Assembly (NCBI GenBank): GCA_013397435.1 | Contig: VZRG01000308.1 | Span: forward strand, 372,001-436,000 | Direction: 5' to 3' | DNA length: 64,000 nt | Origin: Erythrocercus mccallii | Taxonomy: Eukaryota > Chordata > Aves > Passeriformes > Dicruridae | Shown: positions 34,301 to 44,466 of the stretch, piece after piece | How the letters are laid out: each line of letters begins with the position of its first letter | Numbering within the stretch: the first letter of the stretch is position 1 | Notes under the pieces: model-generated | What the model was told of the DNA's origin: nothing | The model's database searches: none | The model's input: only the letters and a program-made list of their open reading frames with translations | Made by a program: the position numbers and the translations under genes

Positions 34301-34799
34301 CTTCCCAGCTCCTCACTGACCATGTTTCTTCTGGGATTTCTCAGCCCCAACCCGCCCCAGAATGAGGTATTTGGTAGAGGGATTTCTTACTCCGTCTATG
34401 GGCATTAGGGAATGAGGACTGATGCCACCTCTTCCAGTGTCCTGTGCTCCCATCTTGCATCTCCTCCTGGTCCCACTGGCCATGGGGCTGATCCTGGCCC
34501 AAAGCATATATTCCCTCCTGCCCCAGCAATGGCGGCTCTTTCCCAGCTGTCCTCTCACTTCTGTAATTCTGCAGCAAATCCTTCTGTTCACCAGCTCCAA
34601 GGTCACTCACACGTTGTGCAAAACCCAGCATCTTTATCTGTGGCTTTTGGGTTTTCCCAGTGCTGCACTCTCTGAACCTCCCTCATCCCCTTCCTCACGT
34701 GCCATGCCCACTGCCCATCTCTAATTTCCCTCCCCTCCTGCTGCACCGTAATTTTGCAGGCTGGGGGACAGGAACTAAACAAGTCTTCCCCTGATTTAT
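34301..34799. other. stretch between two ancient CR1 pieces
   Basis: About 500 bases without a recognised repeat or exon. It could be further decayed CR1 sequence beyond recognition, but no motif supports that. Confidence 0.4.
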
Positions 34800-34985
34800 T
34801 CATACATTCATAGGCTTTAAGGCCAGGAGAAACTCTTAGCTCGCTTAGCCCGACCTCCTGCCTATTACAGGCCATTAAACCTCATCTGGTTATCCCTGTA
34901 CCGAGCTCCATCATTTGTTTGGCTGAAATGTATCTTTCTGGAAAGGCCCCCAGTCTGGATGTGAAGACAGCTTTATATAATAGTA
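34800..34985 (-). mobile_element. ancient CR1 LINE, 3' untranslated end
   Basis: The plus strand reads 'ttcataggctttaaggccag', then 'cccgacctcctgcctatta', 'caggccattaaacc' and 'cagtctggatgtgaagac'. This is the reverse complement of the 3' end of an old reptilian-type CR1 (TTCATAGATTTTAAGGCCAG, GACCTCCTGCATAACACAGG, CAGTCTTGATTTGAAGAC). Because the 3' end lies at the left, this is a separate insertion from the ORF2 piece at 33280-34300. It is strongly 5'-truncated. Confidence 0.8.
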
Positions 34986-37860
34986 TTTTCTATCCCACCC
35001 TTTATATATTCTATAATGTTTTATTTGGGTTTTGAATGCAGCTGCATTATGCATAGATGCATTTGGGGGAATATCTGCAGTGATATTCAGGCATTTTCTT
35101 TTCCACCTCAGCTGTGTTCAAACCATTTGCTGTGCACATGAATAGTCCAGGACATCCCCATGCCAGGCATGGGAAAGCAGCACTGTCCCCTGCAGTGGGA
35201 TCCAGCTGTGACAGGGCTCTCATCGTGCCCTGCGCTGTGTTCACTGCCCAACATAAACCCACCCCAAAGAGTTTGCAAGTTTTCATGGCTTTAACTCTGA
35301 TTTCCCAGCCCTGGTAAAGAGGAAGACTAGACCGATTCTGGTGGAGTTCTCCAGGCACTCCATAGTTTAATGTTTGCTTTTCTCTTTTTTTCTTTGAAAA
35401 CTGGTATTTTTCTTTTTTTTTTTTCCCTGTGTTTTGTCTTCTGTGGCTTATGTTCCTTGACATGTTGGCTGGTTTTGATCTTTTTTCTCTTTCTGCATTG
35501 CAAAATTGTCAGCTGTGTAACCTAGAAACGGGGCTGGCTGAATGATGGGTTTGCAAATAATGTTTGTTAGAAGTTTATCTCTCTCTAGTTTGTGAATCAT
35601 GCGTGCCCCAAACCTGGTTTCAGGGGAAGTGCTTGTAAGTTGCCACCAGCCAGCTGGGGAAAACAAAGGTTGCTCCCAGTTCCCACATCGATTTCCTCCA
35701 GGACTTGGTGCGAATCTCATCATCATCCTCCTCCACAGCACTCCTGCCTTTCCAAGCCAAACACAGATGTCTCCCATTCCCTTTTTCTTTAGGTTTTCTA
35801 GCAGGAGAGCCACAGACTGTCATGGCTTTCTGCACTGCACCTCTGGGGCCTGAAGGCACACATTCACATGGGCACCACTCTTCTGCAGGTCACTAATGCC
35901 CAGCTCTCCTGATCTTGATGCAGTATCAGCCACATGCCAGCTGAGCCCCTAACTTAAAATGATCCTTGGGAGCTCAGCATGGAGCCAGGCACTTTCTTCG
36001 TTCCCTCTACTGGTGTTTGGGGTGGAAGACACTCCTTTTAGCTTTTCCTTTGGGTTTTCCTTCTGTATTTCCTTCTCAGCTTTTCCCTAGAGTCCTTTAC
36101 AAGGATTTTCAAAGCCTCCAGCTTTGCCATTGCAAGGCTGGTGTGCTCAGCAACCTGCTCAGTGCTCCCAGGTACTTCCCATCCATCTCCTCTCTCCTCA
36201 TGGCAGTATCTTGCCTCAAAGCTGCTTCTAGATTTGGGCTGCAGCCCTTGGCCCAGCTGTCCTTCTTCCCTTCCCTCATGCACAGAGACAATGATGGCAT
36301 TCTTGTAGGCACTTCCTCTCCTCTTGCAGCACACACCATCATCAGCCTCTGCCTTGTGCTAGGGATGCAGTCCCAGGTGTTTCTGCCAAAGCCAGAGTAC
36401 ATCTGTGTCCATCCTCATTTAATTTAAACACAGACAAATTCTCCTGGCTACAGTGTTCATTTATCTCATAAGGTGTCCAGTTCCTGCAGCCACCCCACAG
36501 CTCTCCCTGACTGTGCACTTAATATGTCCCTGGGTTGGCTGAGCATTGGAGCTGGCTGTATTTATTTTTCTTGCAGCTGGCTCTGGTTTTCCAGAGCAGG
36601 CATCCACCTGTGCCCCACTGTCCGCTTGCTCCTGGTGGCTCAAGCCTCTTTGGTTAGGTCACAAATTTCTAATTGCAAATATCATTCCTATGCCTTTCTT
36701 GGGATGTAATGGTGAGGACAACAGCCAGTGGCACCCTGTCAGTGCTGCTGCCTGTCCTCAGCCCCACCTTTGAGAAAACTCCAATATGCAAACCCCTGGG
36801 TGGAGGAACATGGTTTCCTTTTCTATGCTTCCTCACACCTGCCCACCAAAGCCATGCTTCCTGCTATGGGCAAGAGGCAGTAGGCCATTCAGTCCCTCTG
36901 GGGCTGTGTAACCCCTTCACCACTCAAAAATAGCTCTACCCCTTCTCCACATCATCCCCACTTGGCTCTGTGGGTAACACACGCATCCCAGTCAACACTT
37001 CATACTTCAAGTGCTCGCCCTTCACTTGTTGGAGCCTGTTAATCTTGGCAATTAGCTGTTGCTCTGATGCAATTTTCATGCATGCTGTCCCTCTCCCAAA
37101 TCCCTCTAAGACCCCCTCGGAGCGTGTTCCTGTGCTGCTGCAGCTGCCTCCTTGGCTCCACACCAGCCTTCCCCGGCAGAGCCCGAGCACCGTGGGGAAG
37201 CCAGGCATTTATTTAGGTGTTATGTGCACTTAGACGCCTGCTCCCTGACATCGCATTCTGCAAATCTGACAAGAGCAGTGTGTTGCCCTTCTACCTTTGC
37301 CCTCTCATCCTGCTGGGAAGAGGGGAGAGCCGAATGTCTCCTTTCAGTCTGCGCAGCCCGAAGGCCTGATAAAGATTCAGGGTGAGCTATCGCTGGAACG
37401 AGGAGCAGGAAGAAATCCGAGCTGCATAATTAGGTACTTTGGGAACTGTATCAAAATGCAGCTGACTATAGATTTCTGTATGGAACGTGCTCTTCTGCAT
37501 TGACTCCTGCTCCTTCTTCCACTAACACACCGGGAGGGGGTGAGAAGCCCCTTGCCCAGGCCCCTGGAGATGGAACTCAGCATGATCCCATGAAAAAGCT
37601 GAGCAAGAAGTTGGAGGTGAAGGGCAGGTTGGATATGGCTTGGAGCCTGGAGTGAGGAAACTTCATATGCTTGCTTCCCAGCATGCTGTGGGCTGTGACT
37701 TTGAACCCCCTCTGTAAATAACCGGGGTTCATGGAGGGACTGTCCAGTGCTACCATCAATGTCTATTCCTGGCAGGAATAGCCCACAGGACCTAGCTAAT
37801 GGCTTAGGTTAAAAATATGTAATTGCTTAAACTGGTTAAAAAGTGCACTGTGTTTTCCCT
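34986..37860. other. non-coding stretch, no gene recognised
   Basis: T-rich runs lie at 35385-35424. Several frames on the minus strand (36038-36334, 36936-37208) give peptides that look protein-like, but neither has splice signals or family similarity that I can see. No repeat recognised. Confidence 0.45.
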
Positions 37861-38045
37861 CTCAAATCGAGAAGAAGTTGAAATATCAAAAATGTTCACA
37901 GAATGGGAACAAAAAAGAGATTAGGAAATGTCAGATTTCACTGTCGACATTTTTGATGGAAATACTTTGACATTTGCAAACTCAAATGTTTAGTTTGTCA
38001 AACCAGATGGAAATGTCACACTGAGACAAGTTGAAACATTAATCT
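37861..38045. repeat. degenerate AT-rich repeat with 'gaaatgtca' words
   Basis: The words gaaatgtca, gacattt and their complements recur at least six times in about 180 bases (for example 'aggaaatgtcagatt', 'gtcgacatttttgatgg', 'gatggaaatgtcacac'). This may be a decayed interspersed repeat of the kind seen in reptile genomes, or a low-complexity stretch. I cannot name the family. Confidence 0.4.
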
Positions 38046-38347
38046 GTCTGCTCATGGGAGGCTGTGATCTCCCATGGGATCCCCTTCCCAGTTGCCCCCT
38101 GGGGTCTCAGGAGCTGTCTGTGTCCTCGAGCAGAGCAGGGCTGGGGTTTGTCCCTCTGGATTGAAAGCTCCGGTGTGGTTGGGCAGGCAATAACATCCAA
38201 AACCTTGGTGGACGAGGGCCATCCCTGGGGGTTAGGAAGGAAGCAGCATATTTGGTATTAAGATGCTAATCTGAGAGACAGAAAACCACATCCCTCTCAC
38301 CTGCTTCAATACAGATTTCACCGTGGATTTGGGCAAGCCAACCCTGC
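38046..38347. other. non-coding, nothing recognised
   Basis: About 300 bases of ordinary sequence without a supported feature. Confidence 0.5.
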
Positions 38348-38398
38348 TGTGTCGTGGTTTCCCCTCTGAAAACTGGAGTAATAACTCTTCCCTGCTTC
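38348..38398 (-). mobile_element. MIR-like SINE fragment
   Basis: 'gtcgtggtttcccctctgaa' and 'aactggagtaataactcttc' match the reverse complement of the MIR 3' part, CTCAGTTTCCTCATCTGTAA and AATGGGGATAATAATACTTACC, in the right order and spacing. About 50 bases are left. Confidence 0.55.
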
Positions 38399-39399
38399 AG
38401 CTGGAGGTTGCAGGCATAAATCCATTACTGCTGGTGAAGTGCTCGGATGTCAGCAATGGGGGTCCTGTGAGCACTGCAGAGAGCTGTGCTGGTGGTATGC
38501 TGGATGGCATTACGTGATACACGATGGAGGGCGGCTGCAAGCCCAGCGCCACTAAATCCTCACTGTGGGAGCAGCATTTGAAGTGCAGAAGTGAAACGTG
38601 AAGGGAAAGCACACAGAATAGTGGGGACTTAGGAGTATGACTGGACTTGCAGCTCAGGACTGGGTTTGTCTGGGAGAAGGGAGTTCAGGAGCCCTGGACA
38701 CCGGCATCCCGTGGCCATGAGGGTACTGGTGTGCCCCAGTTGTGAGGGTGGCTATAATCCTGGTGAGAGCTAGTGTTTGCCCATCCCATCCATCACCACC
38801 TGAGTACTTCTTTTTTATTTTTTTTTTAACCTTCCATTCTGCAGGAAGAGTTTGAGGAGAAAAAGCAGAAAGATACGTTTGAATTAAGAAACACTTCCTG
38901 GAAAAGCAATTCACAGAAGCAGCTTTTATTGTATTCTGCTATTGTCTGGCAAAAAAAAATTGCCAGTATTTTTTATCTGCTCTTACATTAATGTACTAGG
39001 CTGGAGGCTGTAGGTGAAACACGACTCATTGTGTGGACAAACCTCTCATCTTCTATTGCTTTGTGGACCAAAACTACAGGGTAAACCAGCAAAACTGCCG
39101 CTGCTCTCCTACCCATAGACATACCTCAGGCATCGGCCTCTGTTAGTGATGCCTTCCTGCTGTTGAGTTTTCTCGCCTATAATTATCAAAACCTTTGAAC
39201 TATTTAAGCCTCCAATTGGTCTTTTGGGCTGGTGACCCCCAGAGCCGCCCTCACCTCGTTAAAGGGCAGCAAAAACTGTGGCAGAGGCTGTGGGGTGAAG
39301 GCAGCCTGCGATGCTGTGTCCCTGCTGCTGTGTGGGCTGTCTCATAGTGGTTATTAATGCCTCTGCTTTGCTTACCCAAGTGCTTAGATGGTTCAATAC
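38399..39399. other. non-coding stretch, no gene recognised
   Basis: Contains T runs at 38810-38830. Nothing else could be identified. Confidence 0.5.
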
Positions 39400-39620
39400 G
39401 TTTTCAGACCTGTCCTTAAACTATTGTTGGGAAAGATTCATTAGGACTTTGGCTGGAAATTATAGTGACAGAGCTGGGTAATTTATGGCTTTTCTTGAGG
39501 GTTGTGCAATTATTCAATAAGTGTCTTTCCTTCCTCTACCTCCCACCAGCCACTTGTTGGAAATAAATATTGAATTTATTTGCGGAAAAGTAACCACTGA
39601 CAAAGCTGTGAATGGATGGG
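39400..39620. promoter_or_regulatory. possible conserved non-coding block
   Basis: A repeat-free AT-leaning segment with 'gcaattattcaataagtg' and 'ataaatattgaatttatttgc', words resembling homeodomain and forkhead sites. This rests only on texture and short words. Confidence 0.2.
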
Positions 39621-40769
39621 AAAAACCCGGCGAGGCTCTTTGGGTCTCTTTGCTTACTTTCCCCTGTGAGGAGGAGCACTCCCTCCCCACTCCTGGCTGT
39701 GTGTGCGTTGCTTCCTTGGCACTGTTGCCACCAGGTCTTTCCCATCTGCTCATCTCAAGGTCCTGCTCACCCCAGACTGCCCAGTGGTGTCCAGTTTGGT
39801 GTATTTATTGCTTTTTCCCCTCCTCAACCCATGATGGGAAGCTCCCCAAAACCAGTACTGGGGCTGGAGTGCCCAGCTCTCCAAGCAAAGCTCCCACCAA
39901 AGCTTGGTGTCTCTTAAGTGTCAAAGCCACTTGTTAGGACCCTGCTGGCATCAGTCCCCCAGCCCTGGGCCAGCCCTGCCCCCACAGTGCTCCCCTGTTC
40001 AGTGACTGATGCCTCTCAACATCTGCATCTCTTTCAAAGACACCTTAGATCTTTTTCACTTCCAAGCACCCACTGATAGGACCTGTTAATGCTGATGAAG
40101 TCCAGCCCCAGCTTCATAATTCCTCTTTGCTGGTTTGGGCAGCACCAGAGAGAGGAGAGAAGCAGGGAGCTGGGACCATCTCCAGCTGAGCAAAGAAGCA
40201 GCTCACCCAGTCCCAGGAGAGAGACAGCACCAGGGTCAGGCACCATGTGGACCTCACCAGACTGGCTGATCCTGTTGAACCTGGGCTCCGCGTGGGACTT
40301 CTCACCTTCCCAGTCAGCTTCAGAGCAGCTCTCCTCTGGGACAGCTGGTCCCTGGCGGGGCAGCAACATGGTATTTCACCTTACCTCGCTGTCAGGTTAT
40401 TCAGCTGGATAACTCCTGGGAGTAGCCTCACTGGGCTCTTCCCCTGGGAGATGAGGGGAATCCCTCAGAGGCAATCCCAGCCTGTAAAATCAGGCTCTTG
40501 CTCAGCAGTTCCTGACGGAGGAGATGCTTACCCTCACCTGACAGACCTTGTTCATCCAAACTGATCCCTGTGCCTAACCATGGGCAGGGTTCCTCTGTGC
40601 CTGTGCAGCCCCTGGGCTCCTTCAGGGGAAAGTGAAGCTGAAAAGTGCCTCTACCAAAGTGAAGCATCCAGGGCTGAGCATGGCACCCTCTAATCCCACT
40701 GCCAGAGGGATTTCTATGAGGGGGTGCTATCGATGGAGGTATTGGCACCAGAGCGTTTCCCCTGCTATC
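39621..40769. other. non-coding stretch, no gene recognised
   Basis: GC-moderate DNA with chance frames on both strands and no recognised repeat. Confidence 0.5.
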
Positions 40770-41640
40770 TCTCCTGTTCCTTTGTGCTTTAACATTCTGT
40801 TTGAATTAGTGGGGCCTGTTCCTCGCAGCGTGCATGACTGTGCATTTGTCTACTTTGGATTTCATCCGCCATTGACTGGCCCATCCATCAAGCTCTTTTC
40901 AGGCCTTTTGAAGTTCCCTGTAGCCTTCGCTTGTTCTGAACACTGTGCAGTTTGGGTCCTCTGCCAGGTTTTTCTTATGACATTTTTCATTCTCCTTTTC
41001 CAGATCATTAAGGCATCTCTTTAACACCCATGGTATTGACACAAAAACTTGGGGAGCTTCCCCATGGGTACCATAGCCTTCTGGAAGGTAGCCCTCGTTA
41101 ATATATGCTGTTTTGCCTCTTTGTTTCCAACCATTAGTGTTACTTTTTCCATTTGCTTTGCAAGCGTTTAATTCCCTTAATAGTCTCTCGTAAGGGACCC
41201 TTGTCAAAGAGCTTTGAAATCCCAAACATATGATGTCAAGTAGTTCTCCTTAGTTTGCCTTTCTGACAATGGAAGAAAGCATCCCAGCAGATAGAGGCAT
41301 GAACCCCTTTCAGGAAGCCAGGACTGCTTGCTACTTTCTTACTTAGTTAATTTACAGGTTTTAAAATTCAGCTTCTTATGAGCACCTTCATCTCTAACCA
41401 CCGATTCAGTTCTCACAGCCCTAAAGAGAGTCGTGTCTCCATGCCTGCCAGAGAGCAGGCTATTTCCCTCACTGGCTCTTTTGTTAGCAGCCAGGTCACT
41501 TGGCAAGTGAGAACCATCTGAGCCTTCGGGTATTTCGCTTTCAACTTCAGAAGCTTTGTGCTGGCCCGACTCATACAATTTCTGCTCCTTTGGCATGGCT
41601 CTTTGTAGAAAGATTTCGTTGTTATCACCTGAAAATAATG
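40770..41640 (-). mobile_element. ancient CR1 LINE, ORF2 reverse-transcriptase block
   Basis: On the minus strand the upstream frame (41339-41596) holds EIPEGSDGSHLPSDLAANK, the counterpart of the CR1 'KAPGPDGIHPRVLKELAD' motif. A 108-codon frame (41225 down to 40899) then reads FQSSLTRVPYERLLRELNA, matching 'FQKAFDKVPHQRLLxKL'. Next come YINEGYLPE (for VINGEYS) and CLNDLEKE (for FINDLEEG). LAED at 40956-40967 stands in place of the catalytic FADD, and RELQ follows. Order and spacing fit CR1 reverse transcriptase throughout. Catalytic residues are lost and the two frames are out of phase, so it is not active. It belongs to an old CR1 lineage found across reptiles. Plus-strand words 'tttggatttcatccgccatt' and 'ccagatcattaaggcatc' support the match downstream of the catalytic box. 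Confidence 0.8.
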
Positions 41641-44404
41641 GGCATCTCTCTACTATCCCTGCTAGGCATCAGCTGGTCTAAAAGAAAACCCTCCTTGGCT
41701 CTCCTACAACACCTTAGCCTGCCCTGCTCTTCCCATCACACCCCGGTGATGACAATGCCGGCAAGTCAAGTCACGCAGCAGTGCCGAGGGAGCAGGATGG
41801 GGCTGATAAGATCCCTGCCAAAGCTGGGCTGGCTCTACATTACAGGTACAGGGTAAAAACCTGTTTCACCCGCCTCGGGTGATTCATGCCTCTCCACTCC
41901 CGTGAATCATCCCAGCTGTTGTGTAAGGCTTATGCTGCTCGTGTGGCAGGGATGTATTTTCTGTGGCTTTTATAAAGTTCTGCACAATTTATACATACTG
42001 CTTCTGCCTTAAAACATTTACACTCTTTATTCAAGGCTTTAGGATTTATGGTCCCTTTACCTGGGACCCTGGGAACGGTATCACCAGTGAGAGGATCCTT
42101 GGGCCCAGACGCTGTTTATTGTTATCAAAAACAATCCTGCTCTGCAGAAATTCCTGACCACAAAGAATGGAAAACTGCTGTTTTTCTCTCCAACACCTAT
42201 GCCCATGAATCTTTAAACAGGAAGAATTATTTCCCTGAATACTGCTCATTGAAGACATTTAACTCTAAGAATATGTGACAGCTCATCAGACAAGGAAACG
42301 AGATGGTTTGAGGGCTGTGGAGGGAACACCAAGTGCCTTTGCTGGGAACAGCCCCTCTGCTGGGAATTCCCACAGCTGCCAGCCAGGAAATCAACCATGC
42401 TTAGTAATGGGGTAACCCCCCTCCTACCTGGGGGTACCCTGTGCCCAAGCAGCCGGCAGAATTCCCTGGTGCCACCACTCGCCCTGGCCAGGGCTTGAGG
42501 TTTGGTGTTTTTTAAACAGCGTGTGGTGACTTTTGCCTAAACTTCTCCAGACAGACCTTTTGTGCCAGATTACCTGTCTAGCTGGGCTCTTATCGACGTG
42601 TTTATCACTGCCGCCTCTCGCTGTCAGCACTGTTTATAGGCAGGGGAACCGAAACCCTATGCTAAGAAATTTCCTCCTCCTCTTTTCTTTCAAATCTGCA
42701 TCTGCTCCAGACTCCCTTTCATTAGAGACCACATGAAAGACAAAATAATCCCAGGCTATCAGGCACAGAAACCTTTGCAAGGTAAACTCCTCTCTGCTGG
42801 TAAATAAGGCACACCCTGGCTGGGGCTCTGCCCTGGCACCCAGGGAGGTCCTGTCCAGCTCCTGTCACCTGCATCCCTATTCCTGGGTACCTGCAGCACC
42901 TTCAACACCCACCGGGGCATGTGCAGACCCACTCTGAAAATTCAGAGTGCAAAGTAATGTTAGACCTCAGAGATTTCTTCCTGCACCTGCATCCCCGTTG
43001 TTGTGGTGGGGCACAGAAAATGCCCCCAGGGAGGCTCAGGCAGGGGGGACGAGTTCCGTGCCTTTTTTACCTGTTGTAAAAATATTTGTAGAGTTGCAGC
43101 AGGCTGTAAAGAGCAATTTTTGGGCAGGGAGGAGCAGGGCTGATACCGATTAGGCAGGAAATGGCTCCGTGTGGATGGCATCCATATGGGAGAGCTGATA
43201 GATTTGGCGTCTTGAAGGCATCCCTTGATGGATCCACTGATAACCTGGCAGCAAAACAGACCTGGGCTCTCTGATTGCCTGCCAGCAGCTGAGCCGCAGC
43301 CTGCTTGCTTGGCCTTCGTTAACACCTTCCTGCCATGAGACCTTGTTGCCCTGCCCTGGGGACCAGTGGCCCCGTGGAATCCCTGGGGGGCTCAGCTGGC
43401 CAGTCCCCACCGTGCTGCCTGCCGGGGATGCTGCTCCAGCTCCTTCCCTTTGAAGGCTCGGTGTGAAATCTGGTCGGAGTTTAGGGAGGCAGAAGGGCAG
43501 CTTGCAGAGCAGCCTGCATCCTTGGGATGAAAAAGCTTTGTTTTGCAGCTCTGGAAAGAATCAGTGCATTTCAAGGCTGGGCTCCTGCCTTCCATTGGAG
43601 ACAGATGGAGAGTGCAAAACATGGGGAAGGCATCTGGCTGCTCCTGCCATGCAGGAGACCAGCTCTCAGGCATGGGTCCTGCTCCTTGTCTTTCTCTGGC
43701 CAGTTTAATTTCATGGCCCACCTTTTGTGCACATCCCTAATGTTCAAAGCCAACATGGAGGTGGTGGGAAGCCAATGGCCCAGATGTGTCACTGGAGACC
43801 CTCAGGGTGACTGGGAAGCCAGCGAGGCCTTTCTGTGCCAAGGAATGCTGGTGCATCCTACTCTGTGGTGGCTTTCCCTCTCTGGAAACTGGCAGCAGAA
43901 ACAAGAGGATTTCAGAGAAAAATCAAGATGTAGCAGGAAGATGACTGGAAAGGAAGCAAGAGGGAGAAAATGGTCATGTAGCAGGGGGCAATGAGATGTA
44001 GAGATGAGCTGGAGACTTGGGAGGCAGAAGCCATTTTGTGTACCTGCAGGTGCTTAGTGCTGCTGAGGGTCTGCAGCCTCCTTCACCAGCCCCTAGCAGG
44101 CTGATCAAATACAAAACATGAGACTGATCCCTGGTATGGTTTGGCAGGAAAGTTTTTTGCATGGGCATAATTGCCTCCTGCACTGGGTAATACTTTTGAG
44201 GAAAGAAAGCTGTCAGCAAAGTTGTGCTTCCTTCCATGCTTCCAAGCAGGTTGAGATCAGTGATTGTTCTGACACCCACCTCCTTGAACTACCCATCTCT
44301 CTGTCCCTCAAGCACCCATGGTGTTCCCTGGTGATGTGTGCCTGAGCTCTCCTGTGCTGTCAACAAATTTGTGCCCAGATTAAAATGAAGCTCTTGTAGC
44401 AGAA
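41641..44404. other. non-coding stretch, no gene recognised
   Basis: AT-leaning around 41940-42280, GC-moderate after that. No exon or named repeat. Confidence 0.5.
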
Positions 44405-44466
44405 GGTGAGCTGTGTAATGACTGCCCAGGGTTACAGCAAACCTGATGGTTTAAAACAGATCCCCC
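44405..44466 (+). mobile_element. MIR-like SINE scrap
   Basis: 'gactgcccagggttacagc', then 'aaacctgatgg' and 'cagatcccc', resemble the MIR stretch CTTGCCCAAGGTCACACAGC ... GAACCCAGATCTCC. It is short and diverged. Confidence 0.35.

Noticed and set aside
36038..36334. Lys/Arg-rich minus-strand frame
   Set aside because: The basic residues follow from pyrimidine-rich plus-strand composition; no splice signals.
36936..37208. Minus-strand frame with a helix-like segment (EQQLIAKINRLQQ)
   Set aside because: The only nearby acceptor lacks a pyrimidine tract and no family is recognised; kept only as a curiosity.
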